NCBI GenBank assembly: GCA_965262605.1
Contig: CBDHFN010000003.1
Span: forward strand, 186,001-250,000
Length of the DNA stretch: 64,000 bases
From: CBDHFN01 sp965262605
GTDB lineage: Bacteria; Pseudomonadota; Alphaproteobacteria; JASGCL01
Direction: 5' to 3'
Shown: in pieces, positions 56,418 through 64,000 of the stretch
How positions within the stretch are numbered: the first letter of the stretch is position 1
How the letters are laid out: each line of letters starts with the position of its first letter
Notes under the pieces: generated by a model
What the model was told of the DNA's origin: nothing
What the model saw: the letters and a program-made list of their open reading frames with translations, nothing else
The model's database searches: none
Program-made: the position numbers and the translations under genes

Positions 56418-58322
56418 ATGTGCGGTATTGCGGGAATTTTTCTTAAAAAAGCCAATGGGGGCGACTTACAATCGCCCTTAAATACCATGATGGCTTGTTT
56501 GCATCACCGCGGACCCGATGATAATGGGCAATATATTAATCAAGAGCTTGGCTTGGCATTAGGACAATTGCGATTAAGCATTATTGATTTAACGCCCAGC
56601 GGGCATCAACCGATGTTTTCGCCCGATAATCGCTATATCATGGTTTTTAATGGTGAAATTTATAATTATCAAGAATTACGCGCCGAACTTGGCGATTATG
56701 CGTGGCGGGGCACTTCGGATAGCGAAGTTTTATTGGCGCAAATTAGCCGTTTTGGTTTTGAAGCCGCCCTTAAAAAAGCATCGGGCATGTTTGCCATTGC
56801 CTTATTTGACCTTAAAACTCGCACAATAAGTTTTGCGCGCGACCGCATGGGCGAAAAGCCGCTTTATTTGTATGAAAATAATCAAGCTTTTTATTTTGCG
56901 TCAGAAATATCGGCTTTCGCGCATTTAAGCCCAAGCCTTAATCGCGGGGCGGCGGCATTAATGATGCGCCATAATTACATACCCGCACCATATAGTATTT
57001 ATGAAAATTGTGAAAAAATTCTACCCGGTGCCATTAAAATAGTTTCCCGTGAAACAATTTCGCAAAAATTTTATTATGATTTTGCCCAAATTGCCCAAGA
57101 TAAAATCAGCCATCAGCATAATATGTCCTTTGCGCAATCTGTTTTGCATTGTGAGGCTTTATTAAAAAAATCCATAAGCCAACAAATGATTGCCGATGTG
57201 CCCTTGGGGGCATTTTTATCGGGCGGGGTTGATTCTTCGTTAATTGTTGCCTTAATGCAAGAAATGTCATCGCAAAAGGTTAAAAGCTTTGCCATTGGAT
57301 TTGATAATCCCGAATTTAACGAAGCCGGATTTGCCCAAAAAGTTGCGGAGCATATCGGCACCGACCATACGCAATTAATCATCACCGAACAAGAAGCCTT
57401 GAATGTAATTCCCGATTTACCGAAAATTTACGCCGAACCTTTTAGTGATTCTTCGCAAATTCCAACTTATTTAGTCGCAAAATTAGCGAGAACCAAAGTA
57501 ACCGTTTCACTATCTGGTGATGCGGGTGATGAGTTATTTAGCGGCTATTCAAGATATGATTTAGGCGATGGTATTTGGCAAAAAATAAGCCCCCTGCCCC
57601 AAAATTTGCGCCGTACCATTGGGTTTAGCTTGCAATACCCTAGCCAAGATTTCTATAATAATATTCGTCCTTTATTATCATTGCTTAAACCTAAATTCGC
57701 GTTTAGCAATTTGGGTTATAAAATTCATAAATTAGGAAGAATCTTGCAATATGCGAATCAAGATTTTTATCACGCGATAATTTCGCATTGGATGAATCCT
57801 TTGGATATAATCAATTATCACCACGAACCCAGCACGCAATTAACCAATAACCCGATTCACACCCATAATATTATTGAACGAATGCAATATTTAGACATGA
57901 TAAGTTATTTGCCCGATGATATTTTTTGCAAAGTTGACCGCGCCGCCATGGCGAACAGCCTTGAAACCCGTGTGCCATTTTGTATGCCAGAGTTAGTAGA
58001 ATTTGCGCTGAACACGCCCACGAAAATTCATCGCCATGAAAAACAATCAAAAGCGTTATTGCGGGCAATTTTATATAAATATGTGCCAAAAACTCTGATT
58101 GAACGCCCAAAAATGGGCTTTGGCGTGCCGCTAGACCAATGGTTGCGTGGTAAATTGCGCCCTTGGGCAGAAGAATTATTAAGCGAAAAATCACTTAATA
58201 GCCACGGCATGTTTCACGCTAAACCGATTATTAATGCGTGGAATTTGCACAAAAAAGGCGAAAATTATGGGTATTTATTATGGGATATTTTATGCTTGCA
58301 AGGATTTTTATTAAAAAATTAA
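56418..58322 (+). CDS. asnB: Asparagine synthase (glutamine-hydrolysing)
   Basis: 634 residues. It starts M-C-G-I-A-G, placing the glutaminase nucleophile at Cys2 after methionine removal. N-terminal amidotransferase motifs R-L-S-I-I-D-L and N-G-E-I-Y-N-Y are present. The synthetase domain has the ATP pyrophosphatase loop S-G-G-V-D-S-S at 268-274 and S-G-D-A-G-D-E-L-F-S-G-Y. It converts aspartate to asparagine, although relatives of this length also occur in polysaccharide or peptide clusters. It is coupled to the methyltransferase gene (2-bp gap). A parS-like palindrome lies within it at 57,041-57,056. Confidence 0.9.
   Translation: MCGIAGIFLKKANGGDLQSPLNTMMACLHHRGPDDNGQYINQELGLALGQLRLSIIDLTPSGHQPMFSPDNRYIMVFNGEIYNYQELRAELGDYAWRGTSDSEVLLAQISRFGFEAALKKASGMFAIALFDLKTRTISFARDRMGEKPLYLYENNQAFYFASEISAFAHLSPSLNRGAAALMMRHNYIPAPYSIYENCEKILPGAIKIVSRETISQKFYYDFAQIAQDKISHQHNMSFAQSVLHCEALLKKSISQQMIADVPLGAFLSGGVDSSLIVALMQEMSSQKVKSFAIGFDNPEFNEAGFAQKVAEHIGTDHTQLIITEQEALNVIPDLPKIYAEPFSDSSQIPTYLVAKLARTKVTVSLSGDAGDELFSGYSRYDLGDGIWQKISPLPQNLRRTIGFSLQYPSQDFYNNIRPLLSLLKPKFAFSNLGYKIHKLGRILQYANQDFYHAIISHWMNPLDIINYHHEPSTQLTNNPIHTHNIIERMQYLDMISYLPDDIFCKVDRAAMANSLETRVPFCMPELVEFALNTPTKIHRHEKQSKALLRAILYKYVPKTLIERPKMGFGVPLDQWLRGKLRPWAEELLSEKSLNSHGMFHAKPIINAWNLHKKGENYGYLLWDILCLQGFLLKN
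57041..57056. promoter_or_regulatory. parS-like site within asnB
   Basis: AGTTTCCCGTGAAACA differs at two positions from the bacterial parS consensus TGTTTCACGTGAAACA. In frame it encodes V-S-R-E-T, the same peptide as the site inside parB. It is a weaker match than the site at 61,531. Confidence 0.4.
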
Positions 58323-58391
58323 TTCTTGTAAGTTTCGTCCAATAATGATATTATTTTGGTATTATTAAGAAATATATTAAAAAGTGAAAAC

Positions 58392-59606
58392 ATGAAAAAA
58401 GAAATTTTATTTCCGATTTGGTTGGCAATCTTATTTGGTTGCCTGATTGCAATGGCAAGTTTTGGTTCGCGTTCCATGATGGGATTATTTGTTTATCCAT
58501 TGGCAGAAATTCACGGCGGACGCGCCATAGTAAGCTTAGGCATGGCTTTTCAAAATTTAACTTGGGGTTTTGCGCAACCCTTTATGGGCATGATTGCCGA
58601 CAAATTTGGCGTTGGACGCGTTTTTATTTTAGGGGCAATCGCCTATTGCTCGGCATTAATTATCATCGCTAGCACCGAAAATTCTTCATTTTATTTATTG
58701 GGCGGAGTTTTAATGGGCATTGGCATTGCAGGCACTAGTTTTTCCTTAGTTATGATAAGTTTGGGGCGATTAGTAAGTTCTGAAAAACGGGCTTGGGCAA
58801 TGGGTTTGGGCACGGCGGCGGGCAGTTTCGGACAATTGGTTTTTGCGCCATTAAGTATTTTTTTAATGGAATATACAAGCTGGCAAAATGCGTTAATTAT
58901 TGTGGCAATTGGCTTATTGGCGATTATCCCTCTTGCCTATCCTTTGCGAGGCAAACCCGAATTTGATAGCGATGAACAACCAATGAACTTGGGCGAAGCA
59001 TTGCGCAAGGCATTTAAACATCGCCATTATCAATTATTAGTCTTAGGTTTTTTTGTTTGTGGCTTTCACTTGGCATTTATTACCACGCATTTACCCCCTT
59101 ATCTAATTGATAAAGGTATGCCTCCAGAGCTTAATGGCTGGGTGCTTGCGTTAATTGGCTTATTTAATATTATTGGTTGTTATGGCGTTGGGTATTTGGC
59201 AAAAAAATACCATAATCCTTATATTCTTGCCCTTAATTATGCGACAAGATCTTTGGTATTTTTAATTTTTATTATCGTCCCCGTTTCAGTGCCCAGCGCA
59301 ATCATATTTGCCTGTTGTCTTGGCTTATTATGGTTATCCACCGTGCCCCCCACGGCGATGGCGATTAATAAAATGTTTGGTGCCCGTTATATGAATACGC
59401 TTTATGGTTTTGCCTTTGTTTCGCATCAAATTGGCAGTTTTATTGGGGTTTATGCTGGTGGTTTATTATACGACAAATATAAAAATTACGATTATATGTG
59501 GTTTGCTGCCATTATCATTGGCGTATTAAGCGCGCTTATTCACTTACCGATTAAAACATATCGCGCCAAGGAATTTTTATTAACTTCGCAAATGGCTAAG
59601 TCATGA
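58392..59606 (+). CDS. MFS transporter, substrate unknown
   Basis: 404 residues from ATG at 58,392 (M-K-K-E-I-L-F-P-I-W-L-A). It has about twelve hydrophobic segments split six and six by a hydrophilic loop around residues 185-210. The loop between helices 2 and 3 reads G-M-I-A-D-K-F-G-V-G-R, the classic MFS signature. The sequence resembles monocarboxylate/oxalate-formate-type carriers, but the substrate is not deducible. A TTG at 58,356 would add twelve polar residues before the first helix and is less likely. It begins 69 bp after asnB, so a new promoter is possible, and overlaps the next gene by 4 bp. Confidence 0.85.
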   Translation: MKKEILFPIWLAILFGCLIAMASFGSRSMMGLFVYPLAEIHGGRAIVSLGMAFQNLTWGFAQPFMGMIADKFGVGRVFILGAIAYCSALIIIASTENSSFYLLGGVLMGIGIAGTSFSLVMISLGRLVSSEKRAWAMGLGTAAGSFGQLVFAPLSIFLMEYTSWQNALIIVAIGLLAIIPLAYPLRGKPEFDSDEQPMNLGEALRKAFKHRHYQLLVLGFFVCGFHLAFITTHLPPYLIDKGMPPELNGWVLALIGLFNIIGCYGVGYLAKKYHNPYILALNYATRSLVFLIFIIVPVSVPSAIIFACCLGLLWLSTVPPTAMAINKMFGARYMNTLYGFAFVSHQIGSFIGVYAGGLLYDKYKNYDYMWFAAIIIGVLSALIHLPIKTYRAKEFLLTSQMAKS

Positions 59607-59986
59607 CAAATATCATTGATGACCCATTTGCCGATAATGAAGCATTAAGCTTTGCCCTCAATCAAGCAAGCTTTTTTATATCTGAAGCTGCGCTTAAAAA
59701 ATTAGCTAGTTTTAAGGAAATTCATGACGGGCAATTATTCCGTATCAAAGTCCATGGTGGCGGTTGCGCGGGTTACCGATTTGATTTTAGCTTTTGTGAA
59801 GATTTTAATGATGATGACAGGGTTTTTAGGCAAGAAAATATCCAAATTGTGCTTGATATTAATTCATTAAAAATGCTCAATGGCAGTCAATTAGATTATG
59901 CACAAGAGTTAATTGGCGCATATTTAACGATTAAAAATCCTTCGGCAAAAACTTCATGCGGTTGTGGCATGTCCTTTTCTTTGTGA
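59603..59986 (+). CDS. erpA: A-type iron-sulfur cluster carrier (ErpA/IscA family)
   Basis: 127 residues; A-type carriers deliver Fe-S clusters to client enzymes. The three conserved cysteines are Cys55 in H-G-G-G-C-A-G-Y and Cys119/Cys121 in S-C-G-C-G-M-S-F. A ~20-residue N-terminal extension (T-N-I-I-D-D-P-F-A-D-N-E) precedes the family core. ErpA is the most likely subgroup by the G-G-C-S/A-G-Y/F pattern, but IscA cannot be excluded. Start and stop overlap with the MFS gene (ATGA). It could supply clusters to MiaB; that is inference. Confidence 0.85.
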   Translation: MTNIIDDPFADNEALSFALNQASFFISEAALKKLASFKEIHDGQLFRIKVHGGGCAGYRFDFSFCEDFNDDDRVFRQENIQIVLDINSLKMLNGSQLDYAQELIGAYLTIKNPSAKTSCGCGMSFSL

Positions 59987-59992
59987 GCGAAC

Positions 59993-61432
59993 ATGGCGCA
60001 TTTTGATATATTCATCATAGGCGGTGGAATAAATGGTTGCGGCATTGCAAGGGATGCGGCGGGGCGCGGTTATGATGTATGTTTATGCGAACAAAATGAC
60101 TTAGCATCAGGGACTTCGTCTAAATCAACCAAGTTAATTCATGGCGGTTTGCGATATTTGGAACATTATGAATTTCGCCTTGTGCGCGAAGCTTTAAAAG
60201 AACGCGAAATATTATGGCAAATTGCCCCGCATATCATCAGCCCCATGCGCTTTATTCTGCCGTTAAATTCGGCGACTCGCCCAAGTTGGATAATAAAATT
60301 GGGTTTATTTTTATATGATAATCTTGCGCCCAGAATTAATTTACCGCCAAGCCAAAAAATCACTCTTCGCCATGGGATATTACAAGATAAATATACAACA
60401 GGCTTTGAATATTCGGACGCATGGGTTGATGATGCAAGATTAGTCGTGCTTAATGCCATGAGCGCGCGCGATTATGGCGCCAAAATTCGCAATTACACCA
60501 AAGTATTAAAAACCGAATTTCATCATAACAAATGGCATATTACCACGCAAAACACCCTCAATATGCAAGAAACCACCGACACTGCCACGCAAATTATTAA
60601 CGCAACTGGGGCATGGCTTGACAAAGAAAAACACCCAATTCGCTTGGTGCAAGGCAGCCATATTATCGTGCCCGCATTATTTCAACATCAAGAATCCTAT
60701 ATTTTTCAACAAGATGATAAACGGATAATTTTCGCCATACCCTATTTAAATAAATTCACCCTAATCGGCACAACCGACAAAGATTTTAATGGCGATGTTA
60801 ATAATTTCGCCATTACAAATGATGAAATTAACTATTTAATTGCTGCTGCCAATGGTTATTTTCAACAAAAATTAACGCCAGATGATATTATTGCTTCGTA
60901 TAGCGGGCTTCGCCCACTAGTTGCCGATGGTAAAGATAAAGCTTCACAGGCAAGCCGTGATTATGAATTAAAGATGACTGAGCCGAATTATTTAACAATT
61001 TACGGCGGAAAAATTACCACTTATCGGCAATTAGCCTTGTCGGCATTAAAGAAAATTCAGGGCAATATCAACAAAATTCCCCACCGCGGTGCATGGACGC
61101 ATCTTGAATCTTTGACGGGGGGTAATTTTAACAAATTAAATAAATCACAAATTTTGACGCAATATCAAGAAAAATATAATTTTCTTACGCCAGAATTAAT
61201 TACCCATTATTTTAATAATTATGGCACAAATTGTGATATTTTATTAAAAAATTGCCTTAAATTGCAAGATTTAGGCAAAAATTACGGCGATAAATTATAC
61301 GAATCTGAGATAAATTATTTGAAACTACATGAATTTGCTTGCAAATACGAAGATATTATATGGCGACGCACCAAGCTTGGATATTTTTTAACTCCCAAAG
61401 AAATTGCAAATTTTGCTGAAAATTTTTCTTGA
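59993..61432 (+). CDS. glpD: Aerobic glycerol-3-phosphate dehydrogenase (GlpD)
   Basis: FAD flavoprotein oxidising glycerol-3-phosphate to dihydroxyacetone phosphate and passing electrons to quinone at the membrane. 479 residues. The FAD-binding motif I-I-G-G-G-I-N-G-C-G-I-A-R-D is at the N-terminus, and S-K-S-T-K-L-I-H-G-G-L-R-Y-L and later G-G-K-I-T-T-Y-R are family hallmarks. It lies 6 bp after the carrier gene and probably shares its transcript. Together with the phosphodiesterase further left, it could use glycerophosphodiester-derived glycerol phosphate. Confidence 0.95.
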   Translation: MAHFDIFIIGGGINGCGIARDAAGRGYDVCLCEQNDLASGTSSKSTKLIHGGLRYLEHYEFRLVREALKEREILWQIAPHIISPMRFILPLNSATRPSWIIKLGLFLYDNLAPRINLPPSQKITLRHGILQDKYTTGFEYSDAWVDDARLVVLNAMSARDYGAKIRNYTKVLKTEFHHNKWHITTQNTLNMQETTDTATQIINATGAWLDKEKHPIRLVQGSHIIVPALFQHQESYIFQQDDKRIIFAIPYLNKFTLIGTTDKDFNGDVNNFAITNDEINYLIAAANGYFQQKLTPDDIIASYSGLRPLVADGKDKASQASRDYELKMTEPNYLTIYGGKITTYRQLALSALKKIQGNINKIPHRGAWTHLESLTGGNFNKLNKSQILTQYQEKYNFLTPELITHYFNNYGTNCDILLKNCLKLQDLGKNYGDKLYESEINYLKLHEFACKYEDIIWRRTKLGYFLTPKEIANFAENFS

Positions 61433-61477
61433 TTTTTGCCATAATTCTGCGCAAGGTGATTTTGAGAGGAAATTTCA

Positions 61478-62308
61478 ATGACACAAAATTCACCATTAGG
61501 GCGCGGGCTTTCAACTTTGTTGGGCGAAGATGTTTCACGGGAAACAATTAAAAATTTACCACTTAACCAAATTAAAGCCAATAAAAATCAACCTCGTAAA
61601 ATATTTGATGATGCGCCCTTACAAGAATTAGTAGCGTCCATTAAAATTAAGGGCATTATTCAACCCATTATTGTGCGCAAATTATCAGACAATAATTACG
61701 AATGCGTCGCGGGCGAAAGAAGAATGCGTGCCGCACAAATCGCGGGCTACCATGAAATTCCAGCTATCATAAAACAATTAAACGATACGGAAACATTGGA
61801 ACTTGGCTTATTGGAAAATATTCATCGGCAGGATTTAAATGCCCTTGAAGAAGCCGAAGCCTTGGAGCGATTAATGCGTGAATTTGACCATACGCAAGAA
61901 TCTTTGGCGAATTTAATTGGGCGCAGCCGTTCTTCCCTTGCCAATAATTTGCGGTTATTAACCCTGCCCGCCTCAGTGCAAGAATTAATTCATCAAGGCA
62001 AAATAAGCGCATCACACGCCCGAAATTTAGTCGGCAGGTCTGGCGCGGAAGCCTTAGCGTTAAAAATTGTCAATGAAAATCTTTCAGTGCGTGAAGTTGA
62101 AAGCTTAACCCGCCAGCCAGAAAAAATACCCAAAATTCATAAGGCTAAAAACCCTCATCTTAATGATATGAATGATTTGGCGCGGGAATTATCGCAAAAA
62201 TTGGGGGTGAAATGTCAAATAACTTGGCGTAATGATCGCGGTAAAATATCACTTTATATTGATGATTTGGCAAATTTTGACGATATTATCGCTAAATTAA
62301 AAAAATAA
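61478..62308 (+). CDS. parB: Chromosome partitioning protein ParB
   Basis: CTP-dependent DNA clamp that loads at parS and spreads, helping chromosome segregation. 276 residues. The start L-G-R-G-L-S-T-L-L-G is typical of chromosomal ParB. The CTP-binding motif G-E-R-R-M-R-A is at 79-85, E-N-I-H-R-Q-D-L-N at 113-121, and a helix-turn-helix (S-L-A-N-L-I-G-R-S-R-S-S-L-A-N) follows. The C-terminal dimer domain is normal. The ribosome-binding site is GAGAGG. Unlike the usual rsmG-parA-parB order, the upstream neighbour is glpD (45 bp away) and no parA is in the window. A parS-like site lies in codons 18-23. Confidence 0.95.
   Translation: MTQNSPLGRGLSTLLGEDVSRETIKNLPLNQIKANKNQPRKIFDDAPLQELVASIKIKGIIQPIIVRKLSDNNYECVAGERRMRAAQIAGYHEIPAIIKQLNDTETLELGLLENIHRQDLNALEEAEALERLMREFDHTQESLANLIGRSRSSLANNLRLLTLPASVQELIHQGKISASHARNLVGRSGAEALALKIVNENLSVREVESLTRQPEKIPKIHKAKNPHLNDMNDLARELSQKLGVKCQITWRNDRGKISLYIDDLANFDDIIAKLKK
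61531..61546. promoter_or_regulatory. parS-like ParB-binding site inside parB
   Basis: TGTTTCACGGGAAACA differs from the consensus TGTTTCACGTGAAACA at one central position. It encodes V-S-R-E-T in the parB frame. ParB sites are commonly found in or near par genes, so this may be a true loading site and could allow ParB to affect its own gene. Confidence 0.6.
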
Positions 62309-62309
62309 C

Positions 62310-63116
62310 ATGCCCGAATTACCCGAAGTAGAAACGATAAAAAATGGCATGATAAATATGCTTGGCAAGGAGATTTTGCAAATTAGCCAATCAAATTATC
62401 AACTAAGATACCAAGGCAAACGGGACTTTCACCAAGTATTTGCCCGTCAAATCATTAATAAAATTGAACGGCGCGCCAAATATATTATTATTTCATTCAA
62501 GGAAACCGACAAAAAAATCTTGATTCATCTGGGCATGTCGGGCAGTATTATAATTAATCCAGAAATTCGCGCTAAACATGAGCATTTCCGAATCTTATTC
62601 ACCGATGAATCCATCGCCGTATATAATGATGCACGACGATTCGGCATGATTGATTATTTTACACAAAATCATTTTTTGCTGGATAAATTGGGAATTGAGC
62701 CTTTTGATACGCTATTAAACGGCGATTATTGCCATAAAATTTATCATAAACACGCGGTTCCGATTAAAAACCTATTGCTTAATCAGCAATATATTGTTGG
62801 AATTGGCAATATCTACGCTTCTGAAATTCTTTTTTTAGCCAAAATTCACCCGCAAAGATTGGCAACAACTATCAAGCCAAACGAATATGATTTATTAGCA
62901 AAATATATTCGTGAAGTTTTACAAAATGCCATTAATGCTGGGGGCAGTAGTTTTTCAGATTATAAAAATGCAAATGGTGAATTAGGTTATTTTCAACATG
63001 AATGGTTAGCATATGGCAAAGCGGGCAAAGCATGTTCACTTTGCGCTGATTCAGAAATTCAAAAAATACAACAATCAATGCGCGCATCATATTTTTGCGC
63101 GAATCATCAAATATAG
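62310..63116 (+). CDS. mutM: Formamidopyrimidine-DNA glycosylase (Fpg/MutM)
   Basis: Bifunctional base-excision enzyme removing 8-oxoguanine and formamidopyrimidines. 268 residues. The N-terminal P-E-L-P-E gives the catalytic Pro2 and Glu3, and Lys57 lies in R-R-A-K-Y. N-A-R-R-F-G and the helix-two-turn-helix I-V-G-I-G-N-I-Y-A-S-E-I-L are present. The zinc finger is atypical: Cys242, Cys245, Cys263 and His266, so the fourth ligand is His in place of the usual Cys (F-C-A-N-H-Q). It begins 1 bp after the parB stop, indicating translational coupling. Confidence 0.95.
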   Translation: MPELPEVETIKNGMINMLGKEILQISQSNYQLRYQGKRDFHQVFARQIINKIERRAKYIIISFKETDKKILIHLGMSGSIIINPEIRAKHEHFRILFTDESIAVYNDARRFGMIDYFTQNHFLLDKLGIEPFDTLLNGDYCHKIYHKHAVPIKNLLLNQQYIVGIGNIYASEILFLAKIHPQRLATTIKPNEYDLLAKYIREVLQNAINAGGSSFSDYKNANGELGYFQHEWLAYGKAGKACSLCADSEIQKIQQSMRASYFCANHQI

Positions 63117-63123
63117 GTCTTAA

Positions 63124-63462
63124 ATGAAAAAATTAGTATATTTTTTAATGCTTTTGTTAAGTTGCAAAACTCTGATTGCAACCGAATATTTCCCGTATTT
63201 GGACGGAATTCCCATTATTGATTCTTGTGAAATTCTGCCGCAATATACGATAATTTTAGACCACCCAGATGGCAAAATAATTGAATATTATTGCCAAGCG
63301 CGCAAACCATTTAGCGAGATTCAGCAATTTTACGCCAATATTTTACCCAATTTAGGGTATGAAAAAGTGAATAATTTGCAATATATTCGCACAAATACAA
63401 TTATTACACTTGATTTTATGCCAAGTAATGCTATTGTGTCCTTCAAATCCGCCCCCCGATAA
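63124..63462 (+). CDS. Small exported protein of unknown function
   Basis: 112 residues; I do not recognise the family. The first ~19 residues (M-K-K-L-V-Y-F-L-M-L-L-L-S-C-K-T-L-I-A) form a signal peptide with likely cleavage before T-E-Y. L-L-S-C at 11-14 is a poor, very early lipobox, so a soluble periplasmic protein is preferred. The mature part has two cysteines (Cys35, Cys57) that could pair. It ends with a beta-rich segment. It lies 7 bp after mutM and 21 bp before folE, inside the same run of genes. Confidence 0.75.
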   Translation: MKKLVYFLMLLLSCKTLIATEYFPYLDGIPIIDSCEILPQYTIILDHPDGKIIEYYCQARKPFSEIQQFYANILPNLGYEKVNNLQYIRTNTIITLDFMPSNAIVSFKSAPR

Positions 63463-63483
63463 ACTCATAATTTAAGGATAAAC

Positions 63484-64000
63484 ATGAGCAAAAAAATATC
63501 CCGCGAAGAAGCGATTGCCGCCGTCAAAACATTATTATATTATATTGGCGAAGACCCCATGCGCGATGGTTTAAAAGATACGCCCAAACGCGTTATTGAG
63601 GCTTATAATGAATGGTTTAGCGGTTATAATCTTGACCCAATTACCGAATTAAGCCGCGTATTTGAAGATACTGGTGGTTATAATGATATGGTATTACTCA
63701 AAGATATTAAATTTCATTCGCATTGCGAACATCATTTGGCACCCATTGTCGGCACGGCGCATGTTGCCTATTACCCCACTAATAAAGTTGTTGGCATTTC
63801 CAAAATCGCCCGTGTGGTTGAAATTTACGCGAAACGCCTGCAAACTCAAGAATTTATGACCAAGCAAATTGGCGCAGCGATTGAAAACACGCTTGATACA
63901 AATGGTGTCGCGGTTATCATCTCGGCGGAGCATTTTTGCATGTCAACAAGAGGCGTTAATAAGCCCGGCGTGCAAACAATTACCCGCTATTTTTCGGGTA
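63484..64000 (+). CDS. folE: GTP cyclohydrolase I (FolE), 3' end cut by window
   Basis: Zinc enzyme converting GTP to dihydroneopterin triphosphate, the first step of folate (and pterin) synthesis. The visible 172 residues cover most of the enzyme. The zinc ligands are Cys81 and His84 in H-S-H-C-E-H-H-L and Cys152 in H-F-C-M-S-T-R-G. G-L-x-D-T-P-K-R-V near the start is typical. ATG at 63,484 has AAGGAT upstream. The gene runs off the right edge a short way before its expected end. Confidence 0.95.
   Translation, partial: MSKKISREEAIAAVKTLLYYIGEDPMRDGLKDTPKRVIEAYNEWFSGYNLDPITELSRVFEDTGGYNDMVLLKDIKFHSHCEHHLAPIVGTAHVAYYPTNKVVGISKIARVVEIYAKRLQTQEFMTKQIGAAIENTLDTNGVAVIISAEHFCMSTRGVNKPGVQTITRYFSG

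Noticed and set aside
63156..63165. Lipobox L-L-S-C in the small exported protein
   Set aside because: The cysteine is at residue 14 with a leucine at -2, making a lipoprotein signal unlikely compared with ordinary cleavage after residue 19.

Overview
The window looks like chromosomal DNA of an AT-rich Gram-negative bacterium, most likely an alphaproteobacterium. The genes are AT-rich in codon use and follow alphaproteobacterial patterns: a bacterial-type MiaB, a short ErpA/IscA carrier, a chromosomal-type ParB with embedded parS-like sites, and a short betaine-homocysteine methyltransferase. This placement rests on protein resemblance and context, not on a search.

Left three quarters (1-49,014, minus strand): one open frame starts at 49,014 and runs off the left edge without a stop, at least 16,338 codons. 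The N-terminal part carries no signal peptide, a small glycine/hydrophobic domain like that at the start of giant type I-secreted adhesins, and a short RTX block. The rest is an enormous series of ~110-residue cadherin/Ig-like repeats (signature D-x-D-G-S-E, then W-T-x-x-x-x-Q-L-x-G-L, then T-P) interrupted by nine LamG/concanavalin-like segments. Most repeats are diverged. Two blocks are near-identical at DNA level: 1,014-bp units at ~9.49-15.30 kb and 1,035-bp units at ~1.55-6.41 kb. The C-terminus, and any type I secretion genes, lie outside the window.

Middle (49,015-50,199): a 1.2-kb noncoding, AT-rich region between divergent transcription units. It holds two DnaA-box-like 9-mers, a pair of strong hairpins and a 217-bp direct repeat (2.4 copies). 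It is a candidate replication origin, supported only circumstantially.

Right quarter (50,200-64,000, plus strand): thirteen tightly packed co-oriented genes: miaB, gpt, a glycerophosphodiester phosphodiesterase, asd, cobQ, a homocysteine methyltransferase, asnB, an MFS transporter, an ErpA/IscA carrier, glpD, parB, mutM, a small exported protein, and folE (cut by the right edge). Several link to aspartate-family and methionine metabolism (asd, cobQ, the methyltransferase, asnB). asd has a leader with a terminator and a competing upstream hairpin, suggesting attenuation. parB has no parA beside it and contains a parS-like palindrome in its own coding sequence.
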